Assembly: GCA_963794605.1 (NCBI GenBank)
Contig: CAWCEN010000002.1
Location: 1,364,001 to 1,428,000 of the forward strand
Length of the DNA stretch: 64,000 nt
Source: VAXT01 sp963794605
Lineage (GTDB): Bacteria; Actinomycetota; Thermoleophilia; Gaiellales; Gaiellaceae
Direction: 5' to 3'
Shown here: one piece after another, positions 23,922 to 32,076 of the stretch
Position numbering within the stretch: position 1 is the stretch's first letter
How the letters are laid out: each line of letters begins with the position of its first letter
The notes under the pieces: model-generated
Database searches by the model: none
The model's input: the letters and a program-made list of their open reading frames with translations, nothing else
What the model was told of the DNA's origin: nothing
Position numbers and translations under genes: made by a program

Positions 23922-25667
23922 CTAGCGAACTCTTTCCTTGACCTGCGCCACCCACTTCAGCGACTGCAGGTAGGCGAGGGACTTCGGTCGGCGCAGGATC
24001 TCGGCCGTCCGCAGGCTGAGCAGGAACTCCTCCGGGCCGTCGAATGCGCGCATGCGCACGCCTCCGGTCGCAAGCCCCTGTGGCACATGCGCATCGGAGC
24101 CGGCGCCCATCGTGAGGTTGTACTTGCGGGCGAATCGCAGCGCCTCGTCGTTGTAGGCCTCGAACAGCAGGCGCGCGTTGTAGACCTCGAACACGTCGAT
24201 GTCGGAGAGGTGACGGTGCAGCGTCGCCGGGTTCGGGATCGAGTGCATCCGGTCGAAGGGGTGGGGGAGGTAGACGAGCCCGCCCTGAGCCTTGATCGCG
24301 GCGATCGTGTCCCCGAACGACATGCCGCGCGGGATCTCTTCCGAGAGGAAGAGCCCGATCACCTCGCCCTGGCCGTCGGTCTTGATCTCCTCGCCCGGAA
24401 TCACGATCAGGTCGCGCTCGCGGGCGAGCTCGACCGCCTCGACCGCGCCGCCGAAGACGTTGTGGTCGGTGACGGCGATCGCGCCGAGGCCTGCGTGCTC
24501 TGCGCCGTCGAGGAGGTCCTCGACGGCGACCGAGCAGTCGGCCGACCACGAGGTGTGCAGGTGCAGGTCGGCGAGGATCCAGGGCCTGTCCGCGAGAGGC
24601 TCGTCCGACCTTGGAACAGCCTGTTGCGAGGTTCTTCGGCGGCGGCCAACTTCGGTGTAGAGCTCCTCCAGTTCCGCGGCCACGTCGGCGAAGGTCTTTC
24701 CTGTCACGCTGCGACGGGCTTCGTCCGAGAGCTTGGTCCGGAGCGGCTCGTTCTCGGCGAACCGGGCGAGCGCTGCCGCTGCGAGCTCGGGCTGCTCCTG
24801 GACGCCGGGGGGCGAGGCGATCGCCGCACCGGCTGCGGCCGCCTCGAGTGAGACGCGCGAGAGGCCGTCCAGCGCGGGCACGAAGATCGCGGTCTCGGCG
24901 AGGATCGGGGCCCTGCTCCTTCCGTCGCGGGCGGTCCGCACATACGCCCGGCTGCGCAGCTTCGCGGGCACCGCCGGCCGCCCGGCGAGCTTCTTCGTGC
25001 GCAGGTAGACAAGCTCCCAGTCGGGCAGCTCGCGGAGGGCGCGCTGAACGGCTCGCGCGAGCGGACGCTCCATCGGTCGCCATTCGAGCACGACCAGCTG
25101 ACGCTTCTTCGCCGGAGTGAAGAGCTCCGCATCGACGCCCTCGGAGACGATCCGGTACTCGCCCGGGAAGCGCTGCGCCGCTGCATGGGCCGCCTCGGGC
25201 GACGAGGCGACGAGCGCATCGATCCGGGCCAGCAGCTTCTCGCGTTGCGCCTTCGAAGGTGGGTACCCGAGCCGCTCGGGCGAAAAGAAGCTCGCAACGC
25301 TCAGCGCCCGCGCGTCCCGGAGCGCGAGGTACGAGAGGCTCGGCAGGCCCGGCTCGAAGCCGTGGACGACGTCGAACTCTCCTCGGGAGAGCGCCGCGGC
25401 CAGATTCGCGCGGACGCCGACCGGCAAGCCGATCCTGCTTCGCCGCGAGATCGGCACGGCCGGGCCGAGTGCGATCAGCGGCGCCTCGAGGCCGTCACGC
25501 AGGGCGCGCCGGCCCGCGGTGAGATCCGCCGCCCGGTTCGACGGCGCAAGCACGCTGACCGAATGGCCCCGCTCGCGCAGCGAGTCGGCCACTCCCGCGA
25601 CGTGCTCGTTCACGTCGTGCGGCTGCGACCACGAAAAGGGGGTCACCAGGCAGATTCGCAGGGACAC
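23922..25667 (-). CDS. Glycosyltransferase (GT4-like) fused to PHP phosphoesterase
   Basis: 581 residues. Residues 1-350 are a GT-B glycosyltransferase: LRICLVTPFSWSQPHDVNEH, FDVVHGFEPGLPSLSYLALR, IVSEGVDAELFTP and the donor-side VSLEAAAAGAAIASPP. Residues 365-580 are a PHP domain with DLHLHTSWSADCS, VTDHNVFGGA, IPGEEIKTDGQGE, YLPHPFDRMHS and MGAGSDAHVP, providing the metal-binding histidines and aspartates. A PHP domain could remove a phosphate or cyclic phosphate from the glycosylated product, for example a phosphoinositol lipid given the neighbouring Ino1 and CDP-alcohol transferase. That substrate is a guess. Probable -10 TACACT lies nine bases before the GTG. Confidence 0.85.
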   Translation of the reverse strand: MSLRICLVTPFSWSQPHDVNEHVAGVADSLRERGHSVSVLAPSNRAADLTAGRRALRDGLEAPLIALGPAVPISRRSRIGLPVGVRANLAAALSRGEFDVVHGFEPGLPSLSYLALRDARALSVASFFSPERLGYPPSKAQREKLLARIDALVASSPEAAHAAAQRFPGEYRIVSEGVDAELFTPAKKRQLVVLEWRPMERPLARAVQRALRELPDWELVYLRTKKLAGRPAVPAKLRSRAYVRTARDGRSRAPILAETAIFVPALDGLSRVSLEAAAAGAAIASPPGVQEQPELAAAALARFAENEPLRTKLSDEARRSVTGKTFADVAAELEELYTEVGRRRRTSQQAVPRSDEPLADRPWILADLHLHTSWSADCSVAVEDLLDGAEHAGLGAIAVTDHNVFGGAVEAVELARERDLIVIPGEEIKTDGQGEVIGLFLSEEIPRGMSFGDTIAAIKAQGGLVYLPHPFDRMHSIPNPATLHRHLSDIDVFEVYNARLLFEAYNDEALRFARKYNLTMGAGSDAHVPQGLATGGVRMRAFDGPEEFLLSLRTAEILRRPKSLAYLQSLKWVAQVKERVR

Positions 25668-25728
25668 GACCCACCGAGTGTAGTGCGGTCGCGAGGGCCG
25701 GCTCGCACCGGCCCCCGCCTGCTCCCAA

Positions 25729-27204
25729 CTAGGCCTGTGCGTCCGCCTTGGCCTTCGCCTTCTTGCGGCTGTACTTCTTGATGAAGCTCTCGACGGCGTC
25801 GCGCGCCTCGTCGTCCGGCATCTGCTTCGGCGGCGACTTCATCAGGTAGGCACTTGGGCCCTCGAGCGCGCCCCCGACGCCGTTGTCGAGCGCGAGCTTC
25901 GCGAGCCGCACCGCGTCGATCACGATCCCCGCCGAGTTCGGCGAGTCCCAGACCTCGAGCTTGAGCTCGACGTTGAGCGGCACGTCACCGAAGGACGAGC
26001 CCTCCATGCGGATGTACGCCCACTTGCGGTCGGTCAGCCACGGGACGTGGTCGGACGGGCCGACATGCACGTTGCCCGGGCCCATGTCGTAGTCGAGCAT
26101 TGACGTAACCGCGTTCGTCTTCGAGATCTTCTTCGACTCGAGGCGCTCCCGCTCGAGCATGTTCAGGAAGTCCGAGTTGCCGCCGACGTTGAGCTGCATC
26201 GTCCGGTCGAGCTTCACGCCGCGCTCGCGAAAGAGCGTCGTCAGCACGCGGTGCGCGATCGTCGCGCCGACCTGCGACTTGATGTCGTCGCCGACGATCG
26301 GCAGCCCGCGCTCCTCGAACTGGCGTCCGAAGTAGCCGCCCTTCGCGATGAAAACGGGCATGCAGTTCACCATCGCGCAGCCCGCGTTCAGGATCTGCTC
26401 CGTGTACCACTTCGTCGCCTCCTCGGAGCCGACGGGGAGGTAGTTGACGACGACGTCCGTGCCGGTCTCCTCGAGGATGCTCACGACGTCGTCGGTGTCG
26501 CCGGGCGCCTTTTCGACGACCTCGGACAGGTACTTGCCGAGCCCGTCGTGCGTCATTCCGCGCGAGACGGTGATTCCGGTCTTCGGGACGTCGGCGAACT
26601 TGATCGTGTCGTTCGGCTTGGCCCAGATCGCGTCGGCCAGGTCCTTCCCGACCTTGGTCGTCGTGACGTCGAACGCGGCCGTGAACTCGACGTCGCGGAC
26701 GTGGTAACCGCCGAGATCGACGTGCATGAGCCCGGGAACGAACTCGTCAGGCGAGGCGTCCTTGTAGTACTCGACGCCCTGGAGGAGCGAGTTGGCGCAG
26801 TTGCCGACGCCGATGAGCGCGACGCGGACCTTGCCGTTCCCGCGCGCCTTGCCGTTCTGGCTGCCGTTCTTTCGAGGCATTGGATCCTTTCTGGAGAAGG
26901 CTGCGCCGAGCCGCTCGGTGAGCGAGTCGACGACGACGGTGTTGGTGCTGCTCCGGCGCTCGCGCGCGGCGTCGTCGAGCTTGCGCTTGAGGGCGGGCGG
27001 GACGCGCAGGAGCACGTCGCCGCTCTCGCCCGGCGCAGGCGCGCGCCGGCCGCTCGGCGTGAACTCGACGTCGAACTCGTCGGCGAGGATCGCGACGGCG
27101 ACGTCGTTGAGAGTGCTGTCCCGGCGCGAGACCTCGCGGCCGAGTCGGCGCTTCAGGGACTTCGGCATCCGGACGAGGATGCTGGTCTGCTCTCTCTTCG
27201 CCAT
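25729..27204 (-). CDS. ino1: Ribbon-helix-helix/myo-inositol-1-phosphate synthase fusion
   Basis: 491 residues. From about 110 on it is a full inositol-3-phosphate synthase (glucose 6-phosphate to inositol phosphate): VALIGVGNCANSLLQGVEYY (NAD loop), VVNYLPVGSEEATKWYTEQI, KSQVGATIAHRVLTTLF, NVGGNSDFLNML, SKKISKTNAVTSMLDYD, GPSDHVPWL. Residues 1-105 hold two ribbon-helix-helix-like segments: TSILVRMPKSLKRRLGREVS and DVLLRVPPALKRKLDDAARE. An internal ATG (26880) preceded by GAAAGGA could also start the enzyme alone. Palindromes on the promoter (27206-27271) suggest the protein controls its own gene. C-terminal tail is lysine-rich. Confidence 0.9.
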   Translation of the reverse strand: MAKREQTSILVRMPKSLKRRLGREVSRRDSTLNDVAVAILADEFDVEFTPSGRRAPAPGESGDVLLRVPPALKRKLDDAARERRSSTNTVVVDSLTERLGAAFSRKDPMPRKNGSQNGKARGNGKVRVALIGVGNCANSLLQGVEYYKDASPDEFVPGLMHVDLGGYHVRDVEFTAAFDVTTTKVGKDLADAIWAKPNDTIKFADVPKTGITVSRGMTHDGLGKYLSEVVEKAPGDTDDVVSILEETGTDVVVNYLPVGSEEATKWYTEQILNAGCAMVNCMPVFIAKGGYFGRQFEERGLPIVGDDIKSQVGATIAHRVLTTLFRERGVKLDRTMQLNVGGNSDFLNMLERERLESKKISKTNAVTSMLDYDMGPGNVHVGPSDHVPWLTDRKWAYIRMEGSSFGDVPLNVELKLEVWDSPNSAGIVIDAVRLAKLALDNGVGGALEGPSAYLMKSPPKQMPDDEARDAVESFIKKYSRKKAKAKADAQA

Positions 27205-27205
27205 T

Positions 27206-27271
27206 CTGCTAGCAGCGAACTGCTGCTAGCAGAGTATCACTGTTGGCGAAGCTGCGACCGAACTGCTAGCA
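27206..27271. promoter_or_regulatory. Promoter and CTGCTAGCAG operators of the RHH-ino1 gene
   Basis: The 10-base palindrome CTGCTAGCAG occurs at 27206-27215, directly before the ATG, and at 27223-27232. A 9-of-10 copy lies at 27263-27271. Read on the minus strand, the -10 box TACTCT is at 27231-27236, overlapping the middle copy by two bases. So one site is in the leader, one is on the -10/start point, and one is upstream of the -35 region. This is the arrangement expected of a repressor, and the encoded protein itself carries RHH segments. Confidence 0.65.
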
Positions 27272-27794
27272 CGCGCTGAACGACCGTGATCCACGCCGTC
27301 GCGGTCAGCAGGTAGATCGCCCACGGCAGGGCGCCCCACGGCGCGAGCACGAGGCCGGTGACGATCACGACCACTCGCTCGGCCCGGCTCCCGATGCCGA
27401 CGTCGCCCTTCAGTCCGAGCGCCTCCGCGCGCGCCCGCGTGTAGCTGACGAGGAACGAGCCGGCGACCGCCGCGAACGCGAACGCGAGCGCAACCTCGTT
27501 CCCGTCACGCGAAAAGACGAGCGCGATCGCCCCGAGCATGAACGCTTCCCCGATGCGGTCCGTCGTCGAGTCGAGGAACGCGCCGAACGTCGTCCCCTTC
27601 CCGCTCGAGCGCGCGAGCGCTCCGTCGAGGATGTCGAGCACGGAGCCGACGACGAAGAGCGCCGCTCCAAGCCAGAAGCAGAGCAGCTCGTTGCGGTACT
27701 CGAAGTAGACGACGACGCTGGCGACGGCACACAACGTGACGCCGGCGAAGGTGAGCGCGTCCGGCGAGATCGGCGTGCGCGCGAGGTGCGCCAT
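27237..27794 (-). CDS. CDP-alcohol phosphatidyltransferase (probable phosphatidylinositol-phosphate synthase)
   Basis: 185 residues from ATG 27794; conserved-looking sequence (AYTAGVRRAAARS) extends upstream without a standard start codon, so the N terminus may be longer. The catalytic motif DGALARSSGKGTTFGAFLD plus STTD matches DGx2ARx8Gx3Dx3D, which binds the CDP-alcohol and two metals. Six membrane helices follow the usual plan. It abuts the inositol-phosphate synthase gene and is followed by a glycosyltransferase, which favours phosphatidylinositol-phosphate synthesis over phosphatidylglycerol. Confidence 0.85.
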   Translation of the reverse strand: MAHLARTPISPDALTFAGVTLCAVASVVVYFEYRNELLCFWLGAALFVVGSVLDILDGALARSSGKGTTFGAFLDSTTDRIGEAFMLGAIALVFSRDGNEVALAFAFAAVAGSFLVSYTRARAEALGLKGDVGIGSRAERVVVIVTGLVLAPWGALPWAIYLLTATAWITVVQRVLAVRSQLRQQ

Positions 27795-27853
27795 CGAGCG
27801 CGCGGCGGCACGACGAACACCCGCCGTGTATGCCTGCTTCAGGCCTCCCGCAG

Positions 27854-28612
27854 TCAGGCTGGGGCCGGCCGCGCCCGGGCGACGAGTCGCCGCACGTGCT
27901 TGTGGTTGACGACCACGGCCGCAACGGTCGCGACGAGGATCCCGGCGACGATGTCGAGCCAGAAGTGGTTGCCGGTCGCCATCACGGAGAACCAGACCCA
28001 GAGCGGCCAGAAGAGCCAGAGCGCCTTCGCCCACTTCGAGCGGACGATGAAGAACAGCCCGACGCCGATGATCAGCGAGTCCGCGGCGTGCAGGCTGGGC
28101 ATGGCCGCGTACGGGTTCGCGTCGTTGCGGACGATCGCGCTGTCGTGGTTGATGCCGAAGTTGGCGAGCGTGTCGACGAAGCCGAGCTCCGGGAACATCC
28201 GCGGCGGCGCGGTCGGCATCAGGACGAAGCCGACGAGCCCGATCAGGTTCGCGAGGAGGATCGTGTTCCGAAGCGGGACGAAGTGATCGTTGCGCCACAG
28301 GTAGACCCAGAGCAGGACGAGCCCGAGGACGGTGAACTGCGAGTGCCAGTACGTCAGCGAGGTCGCTTCGCGCAGCACGCTGGACGAGGCGACGAGGCTC
28401 TGGAGCGAGAGCTCCCACAGGCCCGTGACGCGATGCTCGAGGTCGGCCACGCGCAGACCGTTCTGGAACGCCTCGAACGAGTCGCGATCCGCGACCCCGC
28501 GCGTGTAGCGATACGCGAACAGGAAGCCGAACCAGATCGCCAGTTGGCGGATCAGGTCTAAGGGCCCGTGCGGAAGGATGCGGACCCGAGCAGCCGTGGC
28601 GGCACTGGACAC
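27854..28612 (-). CDS. PAP2-family membrane phosphatase or phosphotransferase
   Basis: 252 residues from GTG 28612, six membrane helices. PAP2 motifs: MPSLHAADSLIIGVGLFFI and MATGNHFWLDIVAGI, with the two histidines and aspartate of the active site. The N-terminal KxxxxxxRP motif is not clearly seen; PTAPPRMFPELGF precedes the active site as in inositol phosphorylceramide synthase-like (AUR1/PAP2_3) proteins. With the CDP-alcohol transferase and Ino1 next to it, it may dephosphorylate or transfer an inositol phosphate lipid. Substrate is unproven. Confidence 0.82.
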   Translation of the reverse strand: MSSAATAARVRILPHGPLDLIRQLAIWFGFLFAYRYTRGVADRDSFEAFQNGLRVADLEHRVTGLWELSLQSLVASSSVLREATSLTYWHSQFTVLGLVLLWVYLWRNDHFVPLRNTILLANLIGLVGFVLMPTAPPRMFPELGFVDTLANFGINHDSAIVRNDANPYAAMPSLHAADSLIIGVGLFFIVRSKWAKALWLFWPLWVWFSVMATGNHFWLDIVAGILVATVAAVVVNHKHVRRLVARARPAPA

Positions 28613-28620
28613 GACGTTCC

Positions 28621-28630
28621 ATTTTAGACT
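28621..28630. promoter_or_regulatory. Overlapping divergent -10 boxes
   Basis: On the minus strand TAAAAT (28626-28621) ends eight bases before the PAP2 GTG. On the plus strand TAGACT (28625-28630) is eleven bases before the methyltransferase GTG. The two hexamers share the bases TA, so transcription in both directions may start from one melted site. Confidence 0.45.
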
Positions 28631-28641
28631 CCGCCGCGGGC

Positions 28642-29472
28642 GTGGCGGAGTTTTTCGGGAATCCGGTCGATCAGTGGAGCGAGAGGCTTCTGCGCTCCTC
28701 CGGGTACGAACGGAGCGGTTTTGCGGCGGGTTTCGACGCCAATCGGCCTGCGCCGCCGGCTGTTCTCGTGGACATCTTGTGCGTGGAAGCACAAGTTGAC
28801 AAACCACGGCTGGTCGTCGATCTGGGCAGCGGGACCGGCCTCTCGACGAGGTTCTGGGCCGACCGTGCGGACGAGGTCGTAGGGGTCGAGGCGAGCCCGG
28901 AGATGCGTGAGCAGGCGGAGGCGGCGACCACGGCGGACAACGTGCGCTTCGTCCAGGCGTACGCCCAGGCGACGGGCCTCCCGGCCGGGGAAGCGGACGT
29001 CGTCACCTGCTCGCAGGCGTTCCACTGGATGGAGCCGGAGCCGACGCTCGCCGAGGCGGCGCGAATTCTCCGTCGGGGCGGCGTGTTCGCCGCGTACGAC
29101 TACGACTGGCCGCCGATCGTGGGCTGGGAGGTCGAGGCCGCGTTCGAGGATGTCCTGCGGCGCGTCCGGGCCGGGAGGCGCCCCGACGGCGGGCCGATGC
29201 GGTTCGCGAAGGAGGGACACCTGGAGCGGATCAAGGCGAGCGGGCACTTCCGGTACGCGCGCGAGATCGTCTTCCACTCTCGGGACCGGGCCGACGCGGA
29301 GCGGATCATGGGCATGGCGTTCAGCCTCGGCCCGCTGACCGTGCTCCTGCACGACGGCAAGAGTGAGGAAGAGCTCGGGCTCGCAGCCCTGCGCGAAGCT
29401 GCCGCGCGGACGCTAGAAGACCGCGAAGCTGAGATCTTCCTGGGCTATCGCATCCGCCTCGCAGTGAAATAG
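28642..29472 (+). CDS. SAM-dependent methyltransferase (class I)
   Basis: 276 residues. SAM motif LVVDLGSGTGLSTRFWAD (about 54-71), acidic residue VVGVEASPEM, and DVVTCSQAFHWMEPEPTLAE as motif III/IV with the histidine-tryptophan seen in Methyltransf_11 proteins acting on small molecules. RRGGVFAAYDYDWPPI follows. No substrate-specific domain is evident; the neighbours (divergent PAP2 gene, downstream lipoprotein) do not help. Confidence 0.85.
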   Translation: MAEFFGNPVDQWSERLLRSSGYERSGFAAGFDANRPAPPAVLVDILCVEAQVDKPRLVVDLGSGTGLSTRFWADRADEVVGVEASPEMREQAEAATTADNVRFVQAYAQATGLPAGEADVVTCSQAFHWMEPEPTLAEAARILRRGGVFAAYDYDWPPIVGWEVEAAFEDVLRRVRAGRRPDGGPMRFAKEGHLERIKASGHFRYAREIVFHSRDRADAERIMGMAFSLGPLTVLLHDGKSEEELGLAALREAAARTLEDREAEIFLGYRIRLAVK

Positions 29473-29512
29473 CGATTCGTTCTCGGCCGGGTCGGGTACG
29501 TCCCACTTCGAC

Positions 29513-29965
29513 GTGCGACCCGGGCTCGTGCTCCTGCTCCTCGGCCTGCTGGTCGTGGGCTGCTCCGACGGAGGTGGTGCGGAGGGCGCGGAAGCGGCGC
29601 ACGGGACGAGGGCTTCGACAACGCGGCTCGAGCAACGTGCCGAGGAGCCTCCACCGAGCGGTCGCGACCTCGCCTGGCTGGGCCGGCTGCACCGCTGGGA
29701 GATCAACCTCAGGGAGGACGGCGCGAAGCTCGGGACGACGAGCCGCGGTGTAGACCGCGGCACGAGCTCGGCCACGCAGGTGCGCCGGCTGCTGGTCAAG
29801 CTCACGCGTTGCGAGAAAAACCTCCTGCGGCAGGTTCGCGAGCCGCACGCGTCGAGGTACCGAAACGGCTACGACCTGCTGAGCGACGGCTGCCAGACGC
29901 TTAAAACGCTGTCGCTGCAGTTGATCCACGCGATCGACGGGAAACGCGGGTGCGGCTTCGCCTGA
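29513..29965 (+). CDS. Putative lipoprotein
   Basis: 150 residues from GTG 29513. MRPGLVLLLLGLLVVGCSDG is a lipoprotein signal with the lipobox VVGC. The mature part is basic, with three further cysteines (RCEKNLL, DGCQTLKTL, RGCGFA) and an ISOLEUCINE-poor helical pattern; no domain recognised. It overlaps the next gene by 16 bases, so the two are probably made together. Confidence 0.6.
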   Translation: MRPGLVLLLLGLLVVGCSDGGGAEGAEAAHGTRASTTRLEQRAEEPPPSGRDLAWLGRLHRWEINLREDGAKLGTTSRGVDRGTSSATQVRRLLVKLTRCEKNLLRQVREPHASRYRNGYDLLSDGCQTLKTLSLQLIHAIDGKRGCGFA

Positions 29966-30603
29966 TCAGACGGGAGAGCCTCGAAAGCAGACAGTTGTTC
30001 AGGCGCGGAAACACCACGCTCGAGTCGTCCCTCCGTGCAAACCGGCGGCTGCGCGTCGCACGCGGGAGCCTCGACGAGAGCAAGATCGAGCCGCGCTTCA
30101 GCGCCGCTGTCTCACGGTTCGTCCTGCACCGGCCGGCCGGAATCGAGGTGCGCTGCTGGTCGAAGCGCGAATGGAAGTTCGTGCGCAAGGAGTGGGGCGC
30201 GTACGTCGACGCCGGCGATCTGCTCGGGTTCGTCCATAGCCTGCGGCCACGAACGAGCATCGCCCCGCGGATCTGCAAGCAGTTGGCCCGACTCGTCTAT
30301 CGGGGCGAGAGCCCGACCTCCGGGCTGCCGCTGCACCGCGCATCGGAGGCGCTGCTGGTGCTCTCGCACGAGTCGGAGCACATCCGGAACATCGACGGAG
30401 ACGAGGCGGCCACGGAATGCCACGGGATGCAGCGCATGCGGCGGCTTGCGCAGCTTCTCGGCACGTCGAGGTCGTACGCCGATGTGCTCGCGCGCACGTT
30501 CTGGAACAACCTCTACCGGTTCAATCCGCCCCGGTACAAGTCGGCCGAGTGCCGAGATGGAGGCGCGCTCGACCTCCATCCGGATAGTGCTGTCTGGCCT
30601 TAG
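29950..30603 (+). CDS. Unknown protein with HExxH zinc-protease-like motif
   Basis: 217 residues. VLSHESEHIRNIDGDEAATE contains HESEH, the HExxH pattern, with a further glutamate in DEAATECHG 8-10 residues later that could be the third zinc ligand. The rest is basic and helical. Function is inferred from the motif alone. Its overlap with the lipoprotein gene upstream suggests that the two proteins work together, perhaps at the membrane. No signal peptide is obvious, and no family was recognised. Confidence 0.55.
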   Translation: MRLRLIRRESLESRQLFRRGNTTLESSLRANRRLRVARGSLDESKIEPRFSAAVSRFVLHRPAGIEVRCWSKREWKFVRKEWGAYVDAGDLLGFVHSLRPRTSIAPRICKQLARLVYRGESPTSGLPLHRASEALLVLSHESEHIRNIDGDEAATECHGMQRMRRLAQLLGTSRSYADVLARTFWNNLYRFNPPRYKSAECRDGGALDLHPDSAVWP

Positions 30604-31589
30604 CCGCCAATCTGCGACATCGACCTCGACGCCCGCACGAAGCCGGGCTCGTTGATCTTGTGCTTCAGCTCCTTGTGGCGAACCGCGAAGCGGAGCAGGT
30701 CGCGAAGCTCGTCGTCGCCCGCTCCGTCGCGGAGCGGGCGTTTGAGATCCCACTCGCGGCGAGAGAAGAGGCACGTGCGGAGCTGGCCGTCGGCGGTCAG
30801 CCGGATGCGGTCGCAGCTCGAGCAGAACGGCTCGGAGACCGGGTTGACGAAGCCGATCTCGCCGGCGCCGTCGGCGAAGCGGAAGCGGCGCGCGGTCGAC
30901 GACGCCTTCGCGGGGATCTCTTCGAGCGGCCAGCGCTCCTCGATCAGTGCCCGGATCTCGCCGCCGGCCAGCACCTCGTCCTCGCGCCACGCCTCGTCTG
31001 CGTCGAGTGGCATGAACTCTATGAAGCGCACGACGTAGGGCTTTCGGCGGGCGAGCCCGGCGAGCGCCGGAACCTCCTCCTCGGTGAAGCCTTTGATGGC
31101 GACGCAGTTGATCTTGATGGGGCGGAGCTCCGGGTAGCGCTCGGCCTCCGCCAGGCCGGCGAGCACTCGGTCGAGCGCGTCTCGTCTCGTGATCTCTGCG
31201 AACCGGACGTGCGACAACGAGTCGAGCGAGACGTTGAGCCGAGTCAGCCCTGCTTCGACGAGCGGGGCGGCGAGGCGGTCGAGCAGCACGCCGTTCGTCG
31301 TCAGCGAGAGGTCGCGGACGCCGTCCGTGTTCGAGAGCAGGTCGACGAGCACGGGCAGGTCGCGTCTCACAAGGGGCTCGCCGCCTGTCAGTCGCACCTC
31401 GTCCACGCCCATCGACGCGAGCAGCGCAACGACGCGCTGGATCTCCTCGAAGCTGAGGATCTCCTCTCGCGGGAGCCACTCGAGCCCTTCCGCGGGCATG
31501 CAGTAGCGGCAGCGGAAGTTGCACTTGTCGGTGACCGAGACCCGCAGGCTGCGGATCTCCCGTCCCCAGGAGTCGGTGAGCGGCTCCAT
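30600..31589 (-). CDS. moaA: GTP 3',8-cyclase (molybdenum cofactor biosynthesis)
   Basis: 329 residues. Radical-SAM cluster VTDKCNFRCRYCMP (CxxxCxxC), GGEPLVRRDLPVLVDLL, NVSLDSLSHVRF, and the C-terminal second cluster EPFCSSCDRIRLTADGQLR followed by CLFS, which binds GTP. It converts GTP to the cyclic intermediate of molybdopterin synthesis together with MoaC. No other moa or moe gene lies in this window. TAACCT ends six bases before the ATG, a leaderless promoter pattern. Confidence 0.95.
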   Translation of the reverse strand: MEPLTDSWGREIRSLRVSVTDKCNFRCRYCMPAEGLEWLPREEILSFEEIQRVVALLASMGVDEVRLTGGEPLVRRDLPVLVDLLSNTDGVRDLSLTTNGVLLDRLAAPLVEAGLTRLNVSLDSLSHVRFAEITRRDALDRVLAGLAEAERYPELRPIKINCVAIKGFTEEEVPALAGLARRKPYVVRFIEFMPLDADEAWREDEVLAGGEIRALIEERWPLEEIPAKASSTARRFRFADGAGEIGFVNPVSEPFCSSCDRIRLTADGQLRTCLFSRREWDLKRPLRDGAGDDELRDLLRFAVRHKELKHKINEPGFVRASRSMSQIGG

Positions 31590-31595
31590 ATCCGG

Positions 31596-31601
31596 AGGTT
31601 A
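31596..31601 (-). promoter_or_regulatory. -10 box of moaA
   Basis: Read on the minus strand: TAACCT, then six bases, then ATG 31589. It is divergent from the next promoter. Confidence 0.45.
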
Positions 31602-31614
31602 CCCGGGGACTCGT

Positions 31615-31620
31615 TAGGCT
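31615..31620 (+). promoter_or_regulatory. -10 box of the gene at 31627
   Basis: TAGGCT, then six bases (CGCTCC), then the GTG start. Confidence 0.45.
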
Positions 31621-31626
31621 CGCTCC

Positions 31627-32076
31627 GTGTCGCTGATCGACGACTGGCTGCCCGAGTTCGAGGTCGGCAAGCGATACGACGCCGCCGTTGCCGTGGCTCC
31701 CGAGCGCGCGGTCGACCTCGTCCTGGCTGCGCCGGTGGCGCCCGACCGGGTGGTCGGCACCCTGCTCGCGCTGCGGGGGATGCCCGCCCGCGGCCGCACG
31801 GTCGAGGAGTACCTGAGGGCGCTCGACTTCGAACACTTGGGGCGCACGCCGACCGAGTGGGCCGCCGCGCACGACGGCAGGCGCTTGAAGATCGCGATCG
31901 CGTTCGAGGCGGAGCCGATCCCGGGCGGCTCGCGGCTCGCGACCGAGACGCGCGTCAAGGCGCTCGACGATCGAACGCGGCGCCGATTTCGCCTGTACTG
32001 GCTCGCGATCGGGGAGTTCTCGGGGCTGATCCGACGCCGCTGGCTGCGTGCGGCCCAGGCGGCCGCGCGCACGTGA
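31627..32076 (+). CDS. Small SRPBCC-like hypothetical protein
   Basis: 149 residues. RYDAAVAVAPERAVDLVLAA and the later FRLYWLAIGEFSGLIRRRWL resemble polyketide-cyclase/DUF2867-type proteins that bind hydrophobic ligands in a helix-grip fold. No catalytic residues are evident. The TGA overlaps the GTG of the DMT transporter (GTGA), so the two are coupled. Function unknown. Confidence 0.6.
   Translation: MSLIDDWLPEFEVGKRYDAAVAVAPERAVDLVLAAPVAPDRVVGTLLALRGMPARGRTVEEYLRALDFEHLGRTPTEWAAAHDGRRLKIAIAFEAEPIPGGSRLATETRVKALDDRTRRRFRLYWLAIGEFSGLIRRRWLRAAQAAART

Noticed and set aside
30660..32072. Very long plus-strand open frame opposite moaA and running into the DMT exporter
   Set aside because: It is the GC-rich antisense frame of moaA and the next gene; arginine/alanine-rich with no domain. 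Only the part from 32073 is real.
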